This document shows, piece after piece, positions 1-7,109 of a stretch of 10,407 nucleotides of DNA. The stretch comes from an uncultured Persicitalea sp. GTDB taxonomy: Bacteria > Bacteroidota > Bacteroidia > Cytophagales > Spirosomataceae. The position numbers were made by a program, and so were the translations under genes. The DNA lies in the NCBI GenBank assembly GCA_950075905.1, contig CATMVR010000108.1, positions 1 to 10,407 of the forward strand, written 5' to 3'. The notes beneath the pieces were generated by a model. It searched no databases. It saw only the letters and a list, made by a program, of their open reading frames with translations, and was not told where the DNA came from. How positions within the stretch are numbered: the stretch's first letter is position 1; the number at the start of each line of letters is the position of its first letter.

Positions 1-130
1 TGCCCCACCGATGGAAAAAGAACTTCTCCTAACCCCTCTCTATTTTTACAAGTAGGGGGATGACCGACTGCTTACAATACTAGTTAATGGCATGTTAAGA
101 GTTGAAGTAAAGCATTATTCACCAACGAAC

Positions 131-3100
131 TCACCCCCGCATCGCGCGCCCGTTCGTCTCTTCCACAATTTCCAATAGCTTTTCGGCGTGGAGTGGAAAC
201 ACCCCCGCCACGCCACTCTCATGGTAGCGGTTGTAGGGTTGTTCGAAGAGCATGCCCGGATCTACCTGTCCGTCGCGGGTAAATTGCTGGATCAGGTTGT
301 TAATGAACTCTATCTGGACAGAGGTAAGGGGGCCGTTGGAAAGGAAGGAAGAAAATGCCGACTGGACGGCCGAAGCATCGAGGCCCAGGATAGAGCGAAC
401 AAATACGCCCAGGGGTTTTTCGCCCAGGATCTGCTGGTACTGGGCGTGGGCTTCGAGGCCCGACTGCGCAAAAAGCATCCGGTCCAGCTCGTCCAGTTCA
501 GTGGCGGTGATGGGTTGATTGGTATATAGTCGGTGAATGGTCAGGTGGTTGGCGTTGTCCTGAATGATCTTTTTCAGCCGGGCGTAGTGACTCTCAAAAT
601 TCCCGTAGCGGCCTTTAAATTCTTTCTGTATGGGTGGTCCGACCAGCTCATCTGTGAAGTTAGTATAGAATATCTCCTTGCCCGTACCGACATCCAGCAG
701 TTTGCTAAGCTCCCGAATATCCATTCGAATCCTTTCAAGGCCCAGAGTGGATATTGCTGCCCAAAACTCGGAGTCGAGTAGCTGTTTCAAGGAGTCTTTT
801 TTCCTGGCGATGGTCGGTACAGTATCCGCTTTGCGCAGCAGCTCCCGGGCCATGACCTGCAATTTTTCCACGTAGCCTGCCTGGCTAGCCTCACTACGAA
901 GAATAGCCAATTGCAACCGGACCATGAGCAAATCCAGCCGCTTGACGCGCTCGTGGGTTTCGTCATCATGCACCAGCGGGGCCACGTGTTCGGCCAATTG
1001 CCGGATGTCCTCGGCCCGCAGGGCCTGCCAGGCGTCGGCCTTGCCGTAACGTTCTACCTGCCGGAGGTGCAGGGCTACCTCAAAAGCGTGAGTATCCAGG
1101 TCGTTTATTTGTCGTTGCAGCAGAGCGCTGAGGTCTTTGGCTAGTTGGGCATCTTCACTCTCGGGATCGGGATTCCCCAGGGATTGCAGATGCAGTACGA
1201 GTTCGGCCCGGGCCAGAAAGGTGGCCTCGCTCAGGGAAATGCTCTTGCCAGGAATAATGCCCTGTGAATTCTGGTTGAAATAATCGAACACTCCGCAGAC
1301 GTCAAAGACAAAGAAATCCTCTTTGTCCTTATCGGGTCCGAAAAGATTACGACAGAGCCGGGTACCCCGTCCAAGCATTTGCCAGAACTTGGAAACGGAG
1401 TAGACCGGTTTGAAAAACACCAGATTCACAATTTCGGGTACGTCAATACCCGTATCGAGCATATCCACCGAAATAGCGATCTGAGGGTACTTATCTTTTA
1501 ACTTGAACTGATTGATACATTCCTCGGCATCTTTGGCGTAGTTGTCAATTACCTGTGCGAAATGCGGGCTGAGGTAAGGGTAAAGGGCATAAAAGCGTTC
1601 CAGAATGAACTCCGCATGCCGGTGGTTGCGGGCAAAAATGATGGTCTTGCCCAGCTTTTCATTTCCCTCCACTTTCTGACCCATGTCCATCAGGGTCTGT
1701 AGTACCTTGTCTACGGTACTTTCGTTGAACAGCCAGTTATTGATGGCCCCGGAGTCAATCTCATCGAGTATCTGGCCGGTTTCCGGATCGTAGAATTTCC
1801 GCTCCCATTCCCGTTTTTCCTCCTCGGACAAGTCGGTGTAGCGGATGCCCTGCGACGGGAATTTGAGTTGGAGTTTGTGGATCCTCAACGGCACCAGAAA
1901 ACCATCGGCCACGGCGGTTTCGTACTCGTAAGCGTCGGTAGGCTCGCCGGGGGCGTGTTGAAACAAGGCGTAGGTATCGCGGTCGGTCTCGTCTTTGGGG
2001 GTAGCCGTCAGGCCCAGGTACAGGGCGTCGAAGTACTCAAAAATAGCCCCATACTTATCGTACACCGAGCGGTGGGCCTCGTCAATAATTATCAGGTCAA
2101 AGTGCCCGATGCCGTAGAAACGCTTGCCGTTGCGGTAGTCTGTGTCAATGCGATTGAGGGTGGTCTGATAGGTCGAGAATACTACTCTTGCGCTGCCTTT
2201 GTCCTCCTCTTTGGTCAGGTCAATGCCCGGCAGGCTGGGGAGGTATTCATTGTAGTTTTTCAGGGACTGCGTCACCAGGGCATTGCGGTCGGCCAGAAAC
2301 AGAATGCGCTTGGCCCACTGGGCCTTGGTCAGCATGTCCACGATCGCGGCCGAAACGCGGGTTTTTCCGGTACCGGTGGCCATTACGAGCAAGGCCCGGC
2401 GCTGGTTCTTTTCCTCGTAGCGCTCAGCCACGCACCGAATGGCCCGCTCCTGGTAGTAGCGGTTGGCAATGCCCTGATTGATTTTCTGACCCCGCAGGCT
2501 TTTGCGTTGCTTCCGGCGTACCATCAGGCGCAGCAGTTCTTCGGCGCTCAGGAAACCGTACACTTTGCGGGGCGGATACTGGTGGTCGTCCCAGAGGTAG
2601 GTATCGTAGCCATTGGTGTAGAATATCACTGGTCGCTGCCCATAGATAGCTTCCAGGGCATCGGCGTAGTTTTTGGCCTGATTGCGCCCCCGCTCCACGG
2701 CGGCCGTGGTACGCTTGGCCTCGATCACGGCCAGGGGTTTGCCATCGTTTCCCCACAGTACGTAGTCGGCTTTCAGGACATGGGTGGTACCGGTGGCCTC
2801 GTCCATGGCCCGAACGGCAAATTCCTGCACCTGCGGGGCTTCCACATTCCAGCCCGACTGCCGCAGCAGCACGTCAATGTACAGCTTGGGGGTTTCGCTC
2901 TCGGAAAGTACCGCCGGGGCGGCTACGTCACCATTTCTCTCGCTGAGTTGCTTGTAGTGGGCCAATTGCTCCCGAATGCGCTCCAATTCTTCATTTTGGG
3001 TGCTCAGCTCAGCCAGGCGGCGTTCCAGGTCAATGCTTTTCTGCTCGGCTTCTTTGCGTATTTTTTCTACTTCCTTCGAGCTGAGCGTGCTGCCTGCAAT

Positions 3101-3523
3101 GGCTATCAGATTTTCATCAAATGGCTGGTAGGAGGGAGGGGCCGTTGAGAAGGTACGAACCACATTAAACGTGAACCGATACAGCAGCTTGATGCAGGAT
3201 AGGGCTTCCCTGGCGGGTATTTTTATATTCTTGTGGGCGGCGTCGTTTCCCGTGCGTCTTATTACATGCAAATCCTTTCCAAATTCCTGGCCCCATGTGC
3301 GCTTGAAGCTAGCTTCCCACAAGAGATCGTTAAGGCCGATTTGGGTTTTGTCGGGTAGTTCCAGATCACTATCGTGGTCAAATAGCCAGGTTACCATTTC
3401 TTCCATCGCCTTGCGGCACAGGATAGCCGATACGGTGGGTTCGGTCAGGGCGTACTGTTCGGCCTTTTGGGCGGTTTCCAGCATGGAAGCCCATTCATGG
3501 GTGAGGAAGGAGAAGTTGGACAT
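131..3523 (-). CDS. hsdR: Type I restriction enzyme R subunit (HsdR), EcoEI/EcoAI-like
   Basis: This is the ATP-dependent translocase and nuclease subunit of a type I restriction-modification complex, which cuts unmodified DNA away from the recognition site. Seen in the 1130 residues: an N-terminal DUF4145-like helical region (about 8-110, with RRTGNDAAH at 89-97); a charged coiled coil (about 146-198); a PD-(D/E)xK nuclease domain with D253 and E268-A-K270; and a superfamily 2 helicase motor with Walker A ATGTGKT at 382-388, DEAH at 481-484, TATP at 506-509, DTGIDVPE near 690-697 and QMLGRGTR at 715-722. The C-terminal third fits the EcoEI R-subunit C-terminal domain. No key residue is missing and the length is normal. 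It is last in the operon, 120 bp after hsdM, an unusually wide gap for this pair. Without an intact HsdS it should lack a DNA target. Family assignment is very secure; activity is inferred. Confidence 0.96.
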   Translation of the reverse strand: MSNFSFLTHEWASMLETAQKAEQYALTEPTVSAILCRKAMEEMVTWLFDHDSDLELPDKTQIGLNDLLWEASFKRTWGQEFGKDLHVIRRTGNDAAHKNIKIPAREALSCIKLLYRFTFNVVRTFSTAPPSYQPFDENLIAIAGSTLSSKEVEKIRKEAEQKSIDLERRLAELSTQNEELERIREQLAHYKQLSERNGDVAAPAVLSESETPKLYIDVLLRQSGWNVEAPQVQEFAVRAMDEATGTTHVLKADYVLWGNDGKPLAVIEAKRTTAAVERGRNQAKNYADALEAIYGQRPVIFYTNGYDTYLWDDHQYPPRKVYGFLSAEELLRLMVRRKQRKSLRGQKINQGIANRYYQERAIRCVAERYEEKNQRRALLVMATGTGKTRVSAAIVDMLTKAQWAKRILFLADRNALVTQSLKNYNEYLPSLPGIDLTKEEDKGSARVVFSTYQTTLNRIDTDYRNGKRFYGIGHFDLIIIDEAHRSVYDKYGAIFEYFDALYLGLTATPKDETDRDTYALFQHAPGEPTDAYEYETAVADGFLVPLRIHKLQLKFPSQGIRYTDLSEEEKREWERKFYDPETGQILDEIDSGAINNWLFNESTVDKVLQTLMDMGQKVEGNEKLGKTIIFARNHRHAEFILERFYALYPYLSPHFAQVIDNYAKDAEECINQFKLKDKYPQIAISVDMLDTGIDVPEIVNLVFFKPVYSVSKFWQMLGRGTRLCRNLFGPDKDKEDFFVFDVCGVFDYFNQNSQGIIPGKSISLSEATFLARAELVLHLQSLGNPDPESEDAQLAKDLSALLQRQINDLDTHAFEVALHLRQVERYGKADAWQALRAEDIRQLAEHVAPLVHDDETHERVKRLDLLMVRLQLAILRSEASQAGYVEKLQVMARELLRKADTVPTIARKKDSLKQLLDSEFWAAISTLGLERIRMDIRELSKLLDVGTGKEIFYTNFTDELVGPPIQKEFKGRYGNFESHYARLKKIIQDNANHLTIHRLYTNQPITATELDELDRMLFAQSGLEAHAQYQQILGEKPLGVFVRSILGLDASAVQSAFSSFLSNGPLTSVQIEFINNLIQQFTRDGQVDPGMLFEQPYNRYHESGVAGVFPLHAEKLLEIVEETNGRAMRG

Positions 3524-3544
3524 TAAGGTGGATAGAAGAAGGTT

Positions 3545-3634
3545 GAGAGTGGATGGTATATAAGCCTGTTCGGATTGTAATTTATTGAAAAATTGAAAGA
3601 AGTTTCAAAAAAATCTTCAGCACCGTCCACTCTC
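3545..3634. repeat. Long-spaced inverted repeat in the hsdM-hsdR gap
   Basis: The 120-bp gap between hsdM and hsdR holds no gene. Two arms, GAGAGTGGATGGT at 3545-3557 and ACCGTCCACTCTC at 3622-3634, are complementary at 12 of 13 positions and enclose 64 bp of AT-rich sequence. Transcripts crossing from hsdM to hsdR could fold into a long-looped stem just after the hsdM stop codon and close to the hsdR start. This might affect relative expression or mRNA processing. The loop is too long for an ordinary intrinsic terminator, and chance or a repeat-sequence relic is possible. Confidence 0.4.
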
Positions 3635-3643
3635 CCCTTTTTA

Positions 3644-5119
3644 CTAAGCCATTTCTCCGCTGAGCAGCAATTGTTCCAACTCCTCCAAATTCTGCCTTCT
3701 TGCCTCGTCCAGCTCCTTGATGCGGCTGATGATCACCTCCGGCTTTTCGTACTGCTTTTGCTCGTGTACCACCTCCTTGTAGCGGTTGATGCTCAGGTCA
3801 TACTTGTTGGCCCGGATCTCCTCTACCGGTACCAAAAACGACTTTTCGGTGCGCTTCCGGTCGGCTTCGGCGGGTAGGTTGAGGTAGCGGGCCACGATGT
3901 CAGGCAGGTCGCTTCCGGGGATTTCCTGGCGCTTGTCGTCGAGACTGAACCCGTCGGCCTGCATGTCGTAAAACCATACCTGATCAGTGCCGCCCGAATC
4001 CGTTTTGGTAAAAATAAGGATAGCAGTGCTCACGCCGGCGTAGGGCTTAAATACCCCCGAAGGCATGGAAATCACTGCTTTCAGTTGGTGGCCATCTATG
4101 ATTTCCTTCCGGATCTGCACGTGGGCTTTTGACGAGCCAAAGAGTACCCCGTCGGGTACAATCACCGCCGCCCTGCCGCCGATTTTAAGCCCCCGAAGCA
4201 TCAGACCCAGGAATAGCAACTCGGTTTTTTTGGAACTGACCAGTCCCAGAATGTTTTTCTCCACCGCCTCGTGGTCGAGACTACCCTTGAAGGGCGGATT
4301 GGCCAGAATCAGGGTGGCAATGTTAGTAAAGCCGGCGTTGGACTCCGAGAGCGCGTCTACATCTACGAGGTTGGGGTTTTCGATGCCGTGCATCATCATG
4401 TTCATGGCTCCGATGCGGATCATGGTGGCGTCGAATTCAGTGCCGATGAACATCTCCTCGTTGAAGTGCTTCCGGAAATCGGCCTCCGCAAAGCGGGCTT
4501 CGTACTTGCTCTGCACATACTCGGCGGAGGCAACCAGAAAGCCGCAACTCCCTGCCGATGGGTCGCAGATGACGTCCTGCGGGAGGGGCTCCATCATGTC
4601 CACCATCATCTTGATGATGTGCCGGGGCGTGCGAAACTGCCCGTTGGTGCCGGCCGTGGCAATTTTGGACAGCAGGTACTCGTACACATCGCCCTTGGTG
4701 TCGCGGTCAATCATGTCTACGAGGTTGAGCAGGTCCACTACCTGCGCCAGTAAGCGGGGCGTTGGGATCATGAACGTAGCGCCCTTCATAAAGCGGCTGA
4801 ACGCGTTATCCTGCCCCAGGTTTTTCATTAAGTTGAACACGCCGTCGGGTTTGATAAAATGCGCAAAGAGGTCCTCGGGCTCGCGGTCCTTGAAACGGCT
4901 CCACCGCAGGTCGTCCTGCTCGTCGGTGTAGATGGAGTCTTCTATGGGTTTGCGCAGCAGGGTGGCCTTTTTTTCTTTGGCCATCTGCATTTCATCGAGG
5001 CGCTTGATGAACAGCAGGTAGGTGATCTGCTCGATCACCGTCAGGGGGTTGGAGACGCCGCCCGTCCAGAAGGCGTTCCATATTTTGTCTATTTGGGAGC
5101 GTTTTTCGCCAGTGAGCAT
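3644..5119 (-). CDS. hsdM: Type I DNA N6-adenine methyltransferase subunit (HsdM)
   Basis: This is the modification subunit, which transfers a methyl group from S-adenosylmethionine to adenine N6 within a site chosen by HsdS, and is also required for restriction by HsdR. The 491 residues begin with the helical HsdM N-terminal domain (about 6-135, including the conserved stretch around KIWNAFW and LLFIKRLDE). The N6-methylase domain follows, with QFRTPRHI at 161-168, the SAM-binding motif DPSAGSCGFL at 186-195, EFD near 228-230, and the catalytic motif NPPF at 274-277. The C-terminus is a charged helix typical of HsdS contact. ATG at 5119 is chosen because homologous sequence begins there; no good Shine-Dalgarno is visible, as is usual in Bacteroidota. 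It lies 27 bp after the stop of a decayed frame and 120 bp before hsdR. The gene looks intact, so methylation is lost only if no other HsdS exists in the cell. Confidence 0.96.
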   Translation of the reverse strand: MLTGEKRSQIDKIWNAFWTGGVSNPLTVIEQITYLLFIKRLDEMQMAKEKKATLLRKPIEDSIYTDEQDDLRWSRFKDREPEDLFAHFIKPDGVFNLMKNLGQDNAFSRFMKGATFMIPTPRLLAQVVDLLNLVDMIDRDTKGDVYEYLLSKIATAGTNGQFRTPRHIIKMMVDMMEPLPQDVICDPSAGSCGFLVASAEYVQSKYEARFAEADFRKHFNEEMFIGTEFDATMIRIGAMNMMMHGIENPNLVDVDALSESNAGFTNIATLILANPPFKGSLDHEAVEKNILGLVSSKKTELLFLGLMLRGLKIGGRAAVIVPDGVLFGSSKAHVQIRKEIIDGHQLKAVISMPSGVFKPYAGVSTAILIFTKTDSGGTDQVWFYDMQADGFSLDDKRQEIPGSDLPDIVARYLNLPAEADRKRTEKSFLVPVEEIRANKYDLSINRYKEVVHEQKQYEKPEVIISRIKELDEARRQNLEELEQLLLSGEMA

Positions 5120-5146
5120 AGGGTTGGTTTGGTTGATAGGGGATAG

Positions 5147-5240
5147 CTAGGTATTTTTCTTCCTGTACCTTTCTCTTATTTGTTCGATCGTTTCGTCTTC
5201 AGGTTTGGTCGTAGTAGATTCTGACAGGAAGGTAGCAACC
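5147..5240 (-). pseudogene. Short gene-like 3' remnant upstream of hsdM
   Basis: Reading the minus strand from about 5240 to the TAG at 5149-5147 gives about 30 codons with protein-like composition, ending in a charged stretch containing PEDETIEQIRERYRKKN. It has no start codon of its own. It is in a different frame from the toxin-like start just upstream and stops 27 bp before hsdM, the spacing expected of a gene's 3' end in an operon. The likely reading is that this is the tail of a deleted gene, either the missing toxin or another small gene. The family is not recognised, and the exact left border of the remnant cannot be placed. Confidence 0.35.
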
Positions 5241-5283
5241 CATTGGGACCGGCAACCACGAAGATCAGCGGCTTACTCTCCAT
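5176..5283 (-). pseudogene. 5' remnant of a zeta-toxin-like P-loop kinase gene
   Basis: An ATG at 5283 overlaps the last codons of the upstream small gene (stop at 5275-5273) and opens a 35-codon frame. Its first 15 residues, MESKPLIFVVAGPNG, read like the start of zeta-toxin or related P-loop kinase proteins, where a hydrophobic strand runs into GPNGSGKST. Similarity stops exactly after GPNG: the SGKST needed to bind ATP is absent and the frame ends at TAA 5178-5176. Zeta-type toxins phosphorylate UDP-activated amino sugars or related small molecules. This product cannot do so. The stop/start overlap with the antitoxin-like gene supports a former toxin-antitoxin pair. The assignment rests on a short motif and gene order, so it is moderate. 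Confidence 0.5.
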
Positions 5284-5512
5284 CGTAGGGGCGGACCAGC
5301 TGCTGGTTTTCTACAACGTATTTACGTCCGTCGGCAAATTCGGCAATGACCCGTTTGTTTTGGGTATAGTAAATGGGCAGGCCCCGGCTGAATGCCTTCT
5401 CGCGGGCCCGTTGCAGAACTTCGTCGGCCGCCTGCTTCTTTTCGGCTTCATTCATTTCGTGGTAGGAGGTTTTGGCCCCACCGTATAGTAATTTTATTGT
5501 GTCGCTTTGCAT
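5273..5512 (-). CDS. Small antitoxin-like protein, partner type of zeta-like toxins
   Basis: This is a 79-residue, charged, soluble protein without signal peptide or membrane segment. The N-terminal half is a predicted helix rich in E, K and A (about 18-42, MNEAEKKQAADEVLQRAREK). The C-terminal half carries the pattern AFSRGLPIYY, then a short turn, then VIAEFADGRKYVVE, a probable beta hairpin. Short proteins with a GLP-(I/V)-YY and DGR signature are commonly encoded directly upstream of zeta-toxin-like P-loop kinases, from memory of such gene pairs rather than a search. Here its stop overlaps a truncated kinase start, which fits an antitoxin that has outlived its toxin. It lies 32 bp after the hsdS fragment and is transcribed in the same direction as hsdM and hsdR. 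It could alternatively be a small R-M accessory protein. Confidence 0.6.
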   Translation of the reverse strand: MQSDTIKLLYGGAKTSYHEMNEAEKKQAADEVLQRAREKAFSRGLPIYYTQNKRVIAEFADGRKYVVENQQLVRPYDGE

Positions 5513-5544
5513 GTTGTTCTCTTTATGTTTATTCTCAAATATAC

Positions 5545-5841
5545 CTAATTATCCCCAAAATACCCCGCCAGCAGCCCCTCAAACATCGCCTCGCTCTCGG
5601 CCAACGCCGTCCGCGCTTGCTCCTTCTGTACCTCGATCTTCTCCACGATGTCGGCAAATTGGTTTTGGAGGGGGAGGGGGGGGAGAGGAAATTTTAATCC
5701 TAGTAATTTGGCTTTTGAAATATTTGGCATTGAACCAGAGCTACCAGATGCTAGATTTTGTATTTCCAGGCGATATTTTTCCGAGTTGAAGAGAAAACAT
5801 AAATACCTTGGATTTATATAACTTGTGCAGGGCTTGTTCAT
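5545..5841 (-). pseudogene. hsdS: Truncated type I specificity subunit (HsdS C-terminal fragment)
   Basis: HsdS normally has about 400 residues: two target-recognition domains, each reading half of the DNA site, separated by helical spacers that bind HsdM. Only the last ~94 native residues remain. They comprise the end of the second recognition domain (NPRYLCFLFNSEKYR, then the typical GSSGSMPNISKAKLLGLKFPLPPLPLQ passage in which the PLPPLPLQNQF strand leads into the spacer) and the C-terminal coiled-coil spacer ending EGLLAGYFGDN. The first four codons (M-N-K-P) and two bases of the fifth belong to the insertion-sequence end, so the apparent start codon is IS-derived. The fragment contains less than one recognition domain, so even dimerisation as a half-subunit should not restore site recognition. 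The missing 5' part is not found on the far side of the IS. Confidence 0.88.
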
Positions 5842-5847
5842 AAAAAA
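5828..5847 (+). repeat. Left terminal inverted repeat of the IS (IRL)
   Basis: Twenty bases starting CAGGGCTTGTTCAT and ending in a run of A are identical to the reverse complement of 7041-7060. Pairing breaks at the next base. Read outward on the minus strand, this end contains ATG AAC AAG CCC, which serves as the start of the hsdS fragment. Confidence 0.95.
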
Positions 5848-5902
5848 ATGAGATTCACATAAAGTGTTAATTTTGGAGTTGGAACCAACAAAATCTACCC
5901 TT

Positions 5903-7050
5903 ATGGAATCTCAAAAAACAATAGTAAGGAATATTACCTGGAAATTCAACAAAAACTCGTCGACAGCCGCGACAACCGAGGCAAGCGCCACGAGCTAGCT
6001 TTTGTAGTAGTGCTTTTTCTGACTTCGATTTTGCGGACTGACAAACTTTTGAATATGTCGGTCATCCACCGGGCCATGGAGGATAGTTGGTGCGAGTTAG
6101 CCGAGCAACTGGGTCTGCAAGTCGCGAAGTGCGTGTCGTATCCACAGATCAAAAGGATCCTTATAGGCATTGATATAGAGTCTTTTAACGTAATTAATGC
6201 GCAGTATTTCGGTTCGACGGTAAGCCAACAGGGCCTCCACTGGCAGAGTTTGGACGGCAAAGAGTTGTGCGGAAGCATTGACGGGATATTGGGCCAGAAG
6301 CGTGGGCAAAGCGTCGTCAGCCTGACGGCCCATCAGACAGGGCAAAGTGAGGTAGTGGGCTATTATGACGGCTCAAAGGAATCGGAAAAGCCGGTGGCGA
6401 CGGTCTACTTTCAGCAGGCCGGGCCGCTCAAAGACGGCTACACATTCGATGCTTTGCACACCTTTCCGCGCAATTTGGAGCTGATCCACCAGCGCGGGGG
6501 TGTTTACCTGGCCCAGGTCAAGGGCAACCAGAAGGTGCTGCGGGAAGACTGCGAGCTGATCCACCAGCACATACGAGCCGATTACTTCGAGCAGAAGATC
6601 GAGAAGGGGCACGGCCGCGTCGAGACCAGGCGCGCATGGGGCTACGAGCTTAACGAGGCCAGTTTGGAGAAGCGCTGGAATGGGGCGGGCCTCAGCTCCC
6701 TGCTAGTCGTTGAACGGGTGCGCTACCAGACCAAGACACAAAAGCAGAGCTGCGAGACGGCTTACTGGGTGAGCAACCAGGTGCTTGACAGACAGAGGTT
6801 TGCCGAGCTCGCCGAAGCCGCCCGAGGGCACTGGTCCGTCGAGGTCCACCACTACATCCGCGATGTGCAGATGGGTGAGGATAGGTTAGTAACCAGGAAT
6901 TCAAAGGAGGCAAGGGTGATGGCAGGCTTTATCACCACAGCCACCAACATGCTGGTGGGCCAGCGTCAAAACGTGTCAGAATTGAGGGAGAGAATGACCA
7001 GAAATATGGCATTGGTCGATCCCCTTTTCAAACGAAATAATTTTTTATGA
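5903..7050 (+). CDS. ISAs1-family DDE transposase, N-terminal frame needs a -1 shift
   Basis: The protein catalyses cut or strand-transfer steps at the IS ends. The uninterrupted frame runs from 5863 to the TGA at 7048-7050, but its only in-frame ATG/GTG/TTG is GTG 6010, which would give 346 aa and discard conserved sequence. The residues encoded before that GTG (LEIQQKLVDSRDNRGKRHEL) are the typical ISAs1 N-terminal motif, so translation likely starts earlier. ATG 5903 lies one frame away, and a shift of -1 at the AAAAAA run (5913-5918), or one lost A there, joins it to give about 382 aa, the usual length. In that numbering the catalytic residues are D118 (LDGKEL), D183 (FDALHT) and E314 (HWSVEVHH). 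The stop codon lies in the right inverted repeat and overlaps an outward ATG. Family assignment is secure; whether the gene is active is not. Confidence 0.88.
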
Positions 7051-7060
7051 ACAAGCCCTG
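7041..7060 (-). repeat. Right terminal inverted repeat of the IS (IRR)
   Basis: This is a perfect 20-bp inverted copy of the left end. It includes the transposase stop codon TGA (7048-7050) and, overlapping it as ATGA at 7047-7050, an outward-facing ATG that opens a short frame into the neighbouring gene. Confidence 0.95.
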
Positions 7061-7109
7061 GTGGAAAATTGAAAATGATGTTATCAAAAAAAAGTATAGA
7101 CGAATATGA
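7047..7109 (+). other. 20-codon chimeric leader frame, possible sigma-factor gene tail
   Basis: The ATG inside the right IS end (7047) opens a frame of 20 codons: M-N-K-P and one mostly IS-encoded W, followed by a lysine-rich native stretch ending IKKKYRRI, with TGA at 7107-7109. That stop overlaps the ATG of the next gene (7106). The native part (7062-7109) looks like the last 15 codons of a truncated upstream gene. Anti-sigma-like proteins of this kind usually follow an ECF sigma-factor gene with such an overlap, so it may be the tail of one. That identity is inference, as 15 residues are too few to recognise a family. Confidence 0.4.

Larger units (their letters stand above)
5828..7060 (+). 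mobile_element. ISAs1-family insertion sequence, 1233 bp
   Basis: A transposase of the ISAs1 family is bounded by perfect 20-bp terminal inverted repeats beginning CAGGGCTTGTTCAT. Size and single-gene organisation match the family. ISAs1 elements normally duplicate 8-10 bp of target. Here the ten bases outside the left end (ATAACTTGTG) and outside the right end (GTGGAAAATT) do not match, sharing only an adjoining GTG. Since hsdS is cut off exactly at the left end and the right flank looks like the tail of a gene, the element probably marks a deletion or a recombination between two IS copies. The alternative, a simple insertion with later rearrangement of one flank, cannot be excluded. Confidence 0.93.

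Noticed and set aside
1..130. Possible terminator after hsdR from CCCCT and AGGGG around positions 34-59.
   Set aside because: The stem is only about five pairs with a long loop, and it lies over 70 bp beyond the stop on the hsdR strand without a convincing T-run.
1868..3148. A 426-codon open frame on the plus strand opposite hsdR.
   Set aside because: It is antisense to a gene with complete, well-ordered HsdR motifs. Its own translation shows no recognisable domain and its openness follows from the codon use of hsdR.
4065..4931. A 288-codon plus-strand open frame opposite hsdM.
   Set aside because: It is antisense to the conserved SAM-binding and NPPF motifs of HsdM. Its composition, rich in S and R, is that of a shadow frame.
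5828..7060. GTG next to both IS ends as a 3-bp target duplication.
   Set aside because: Three bases are far below the 8-10 bp known for ISAs1 elements and easily arise by chance.
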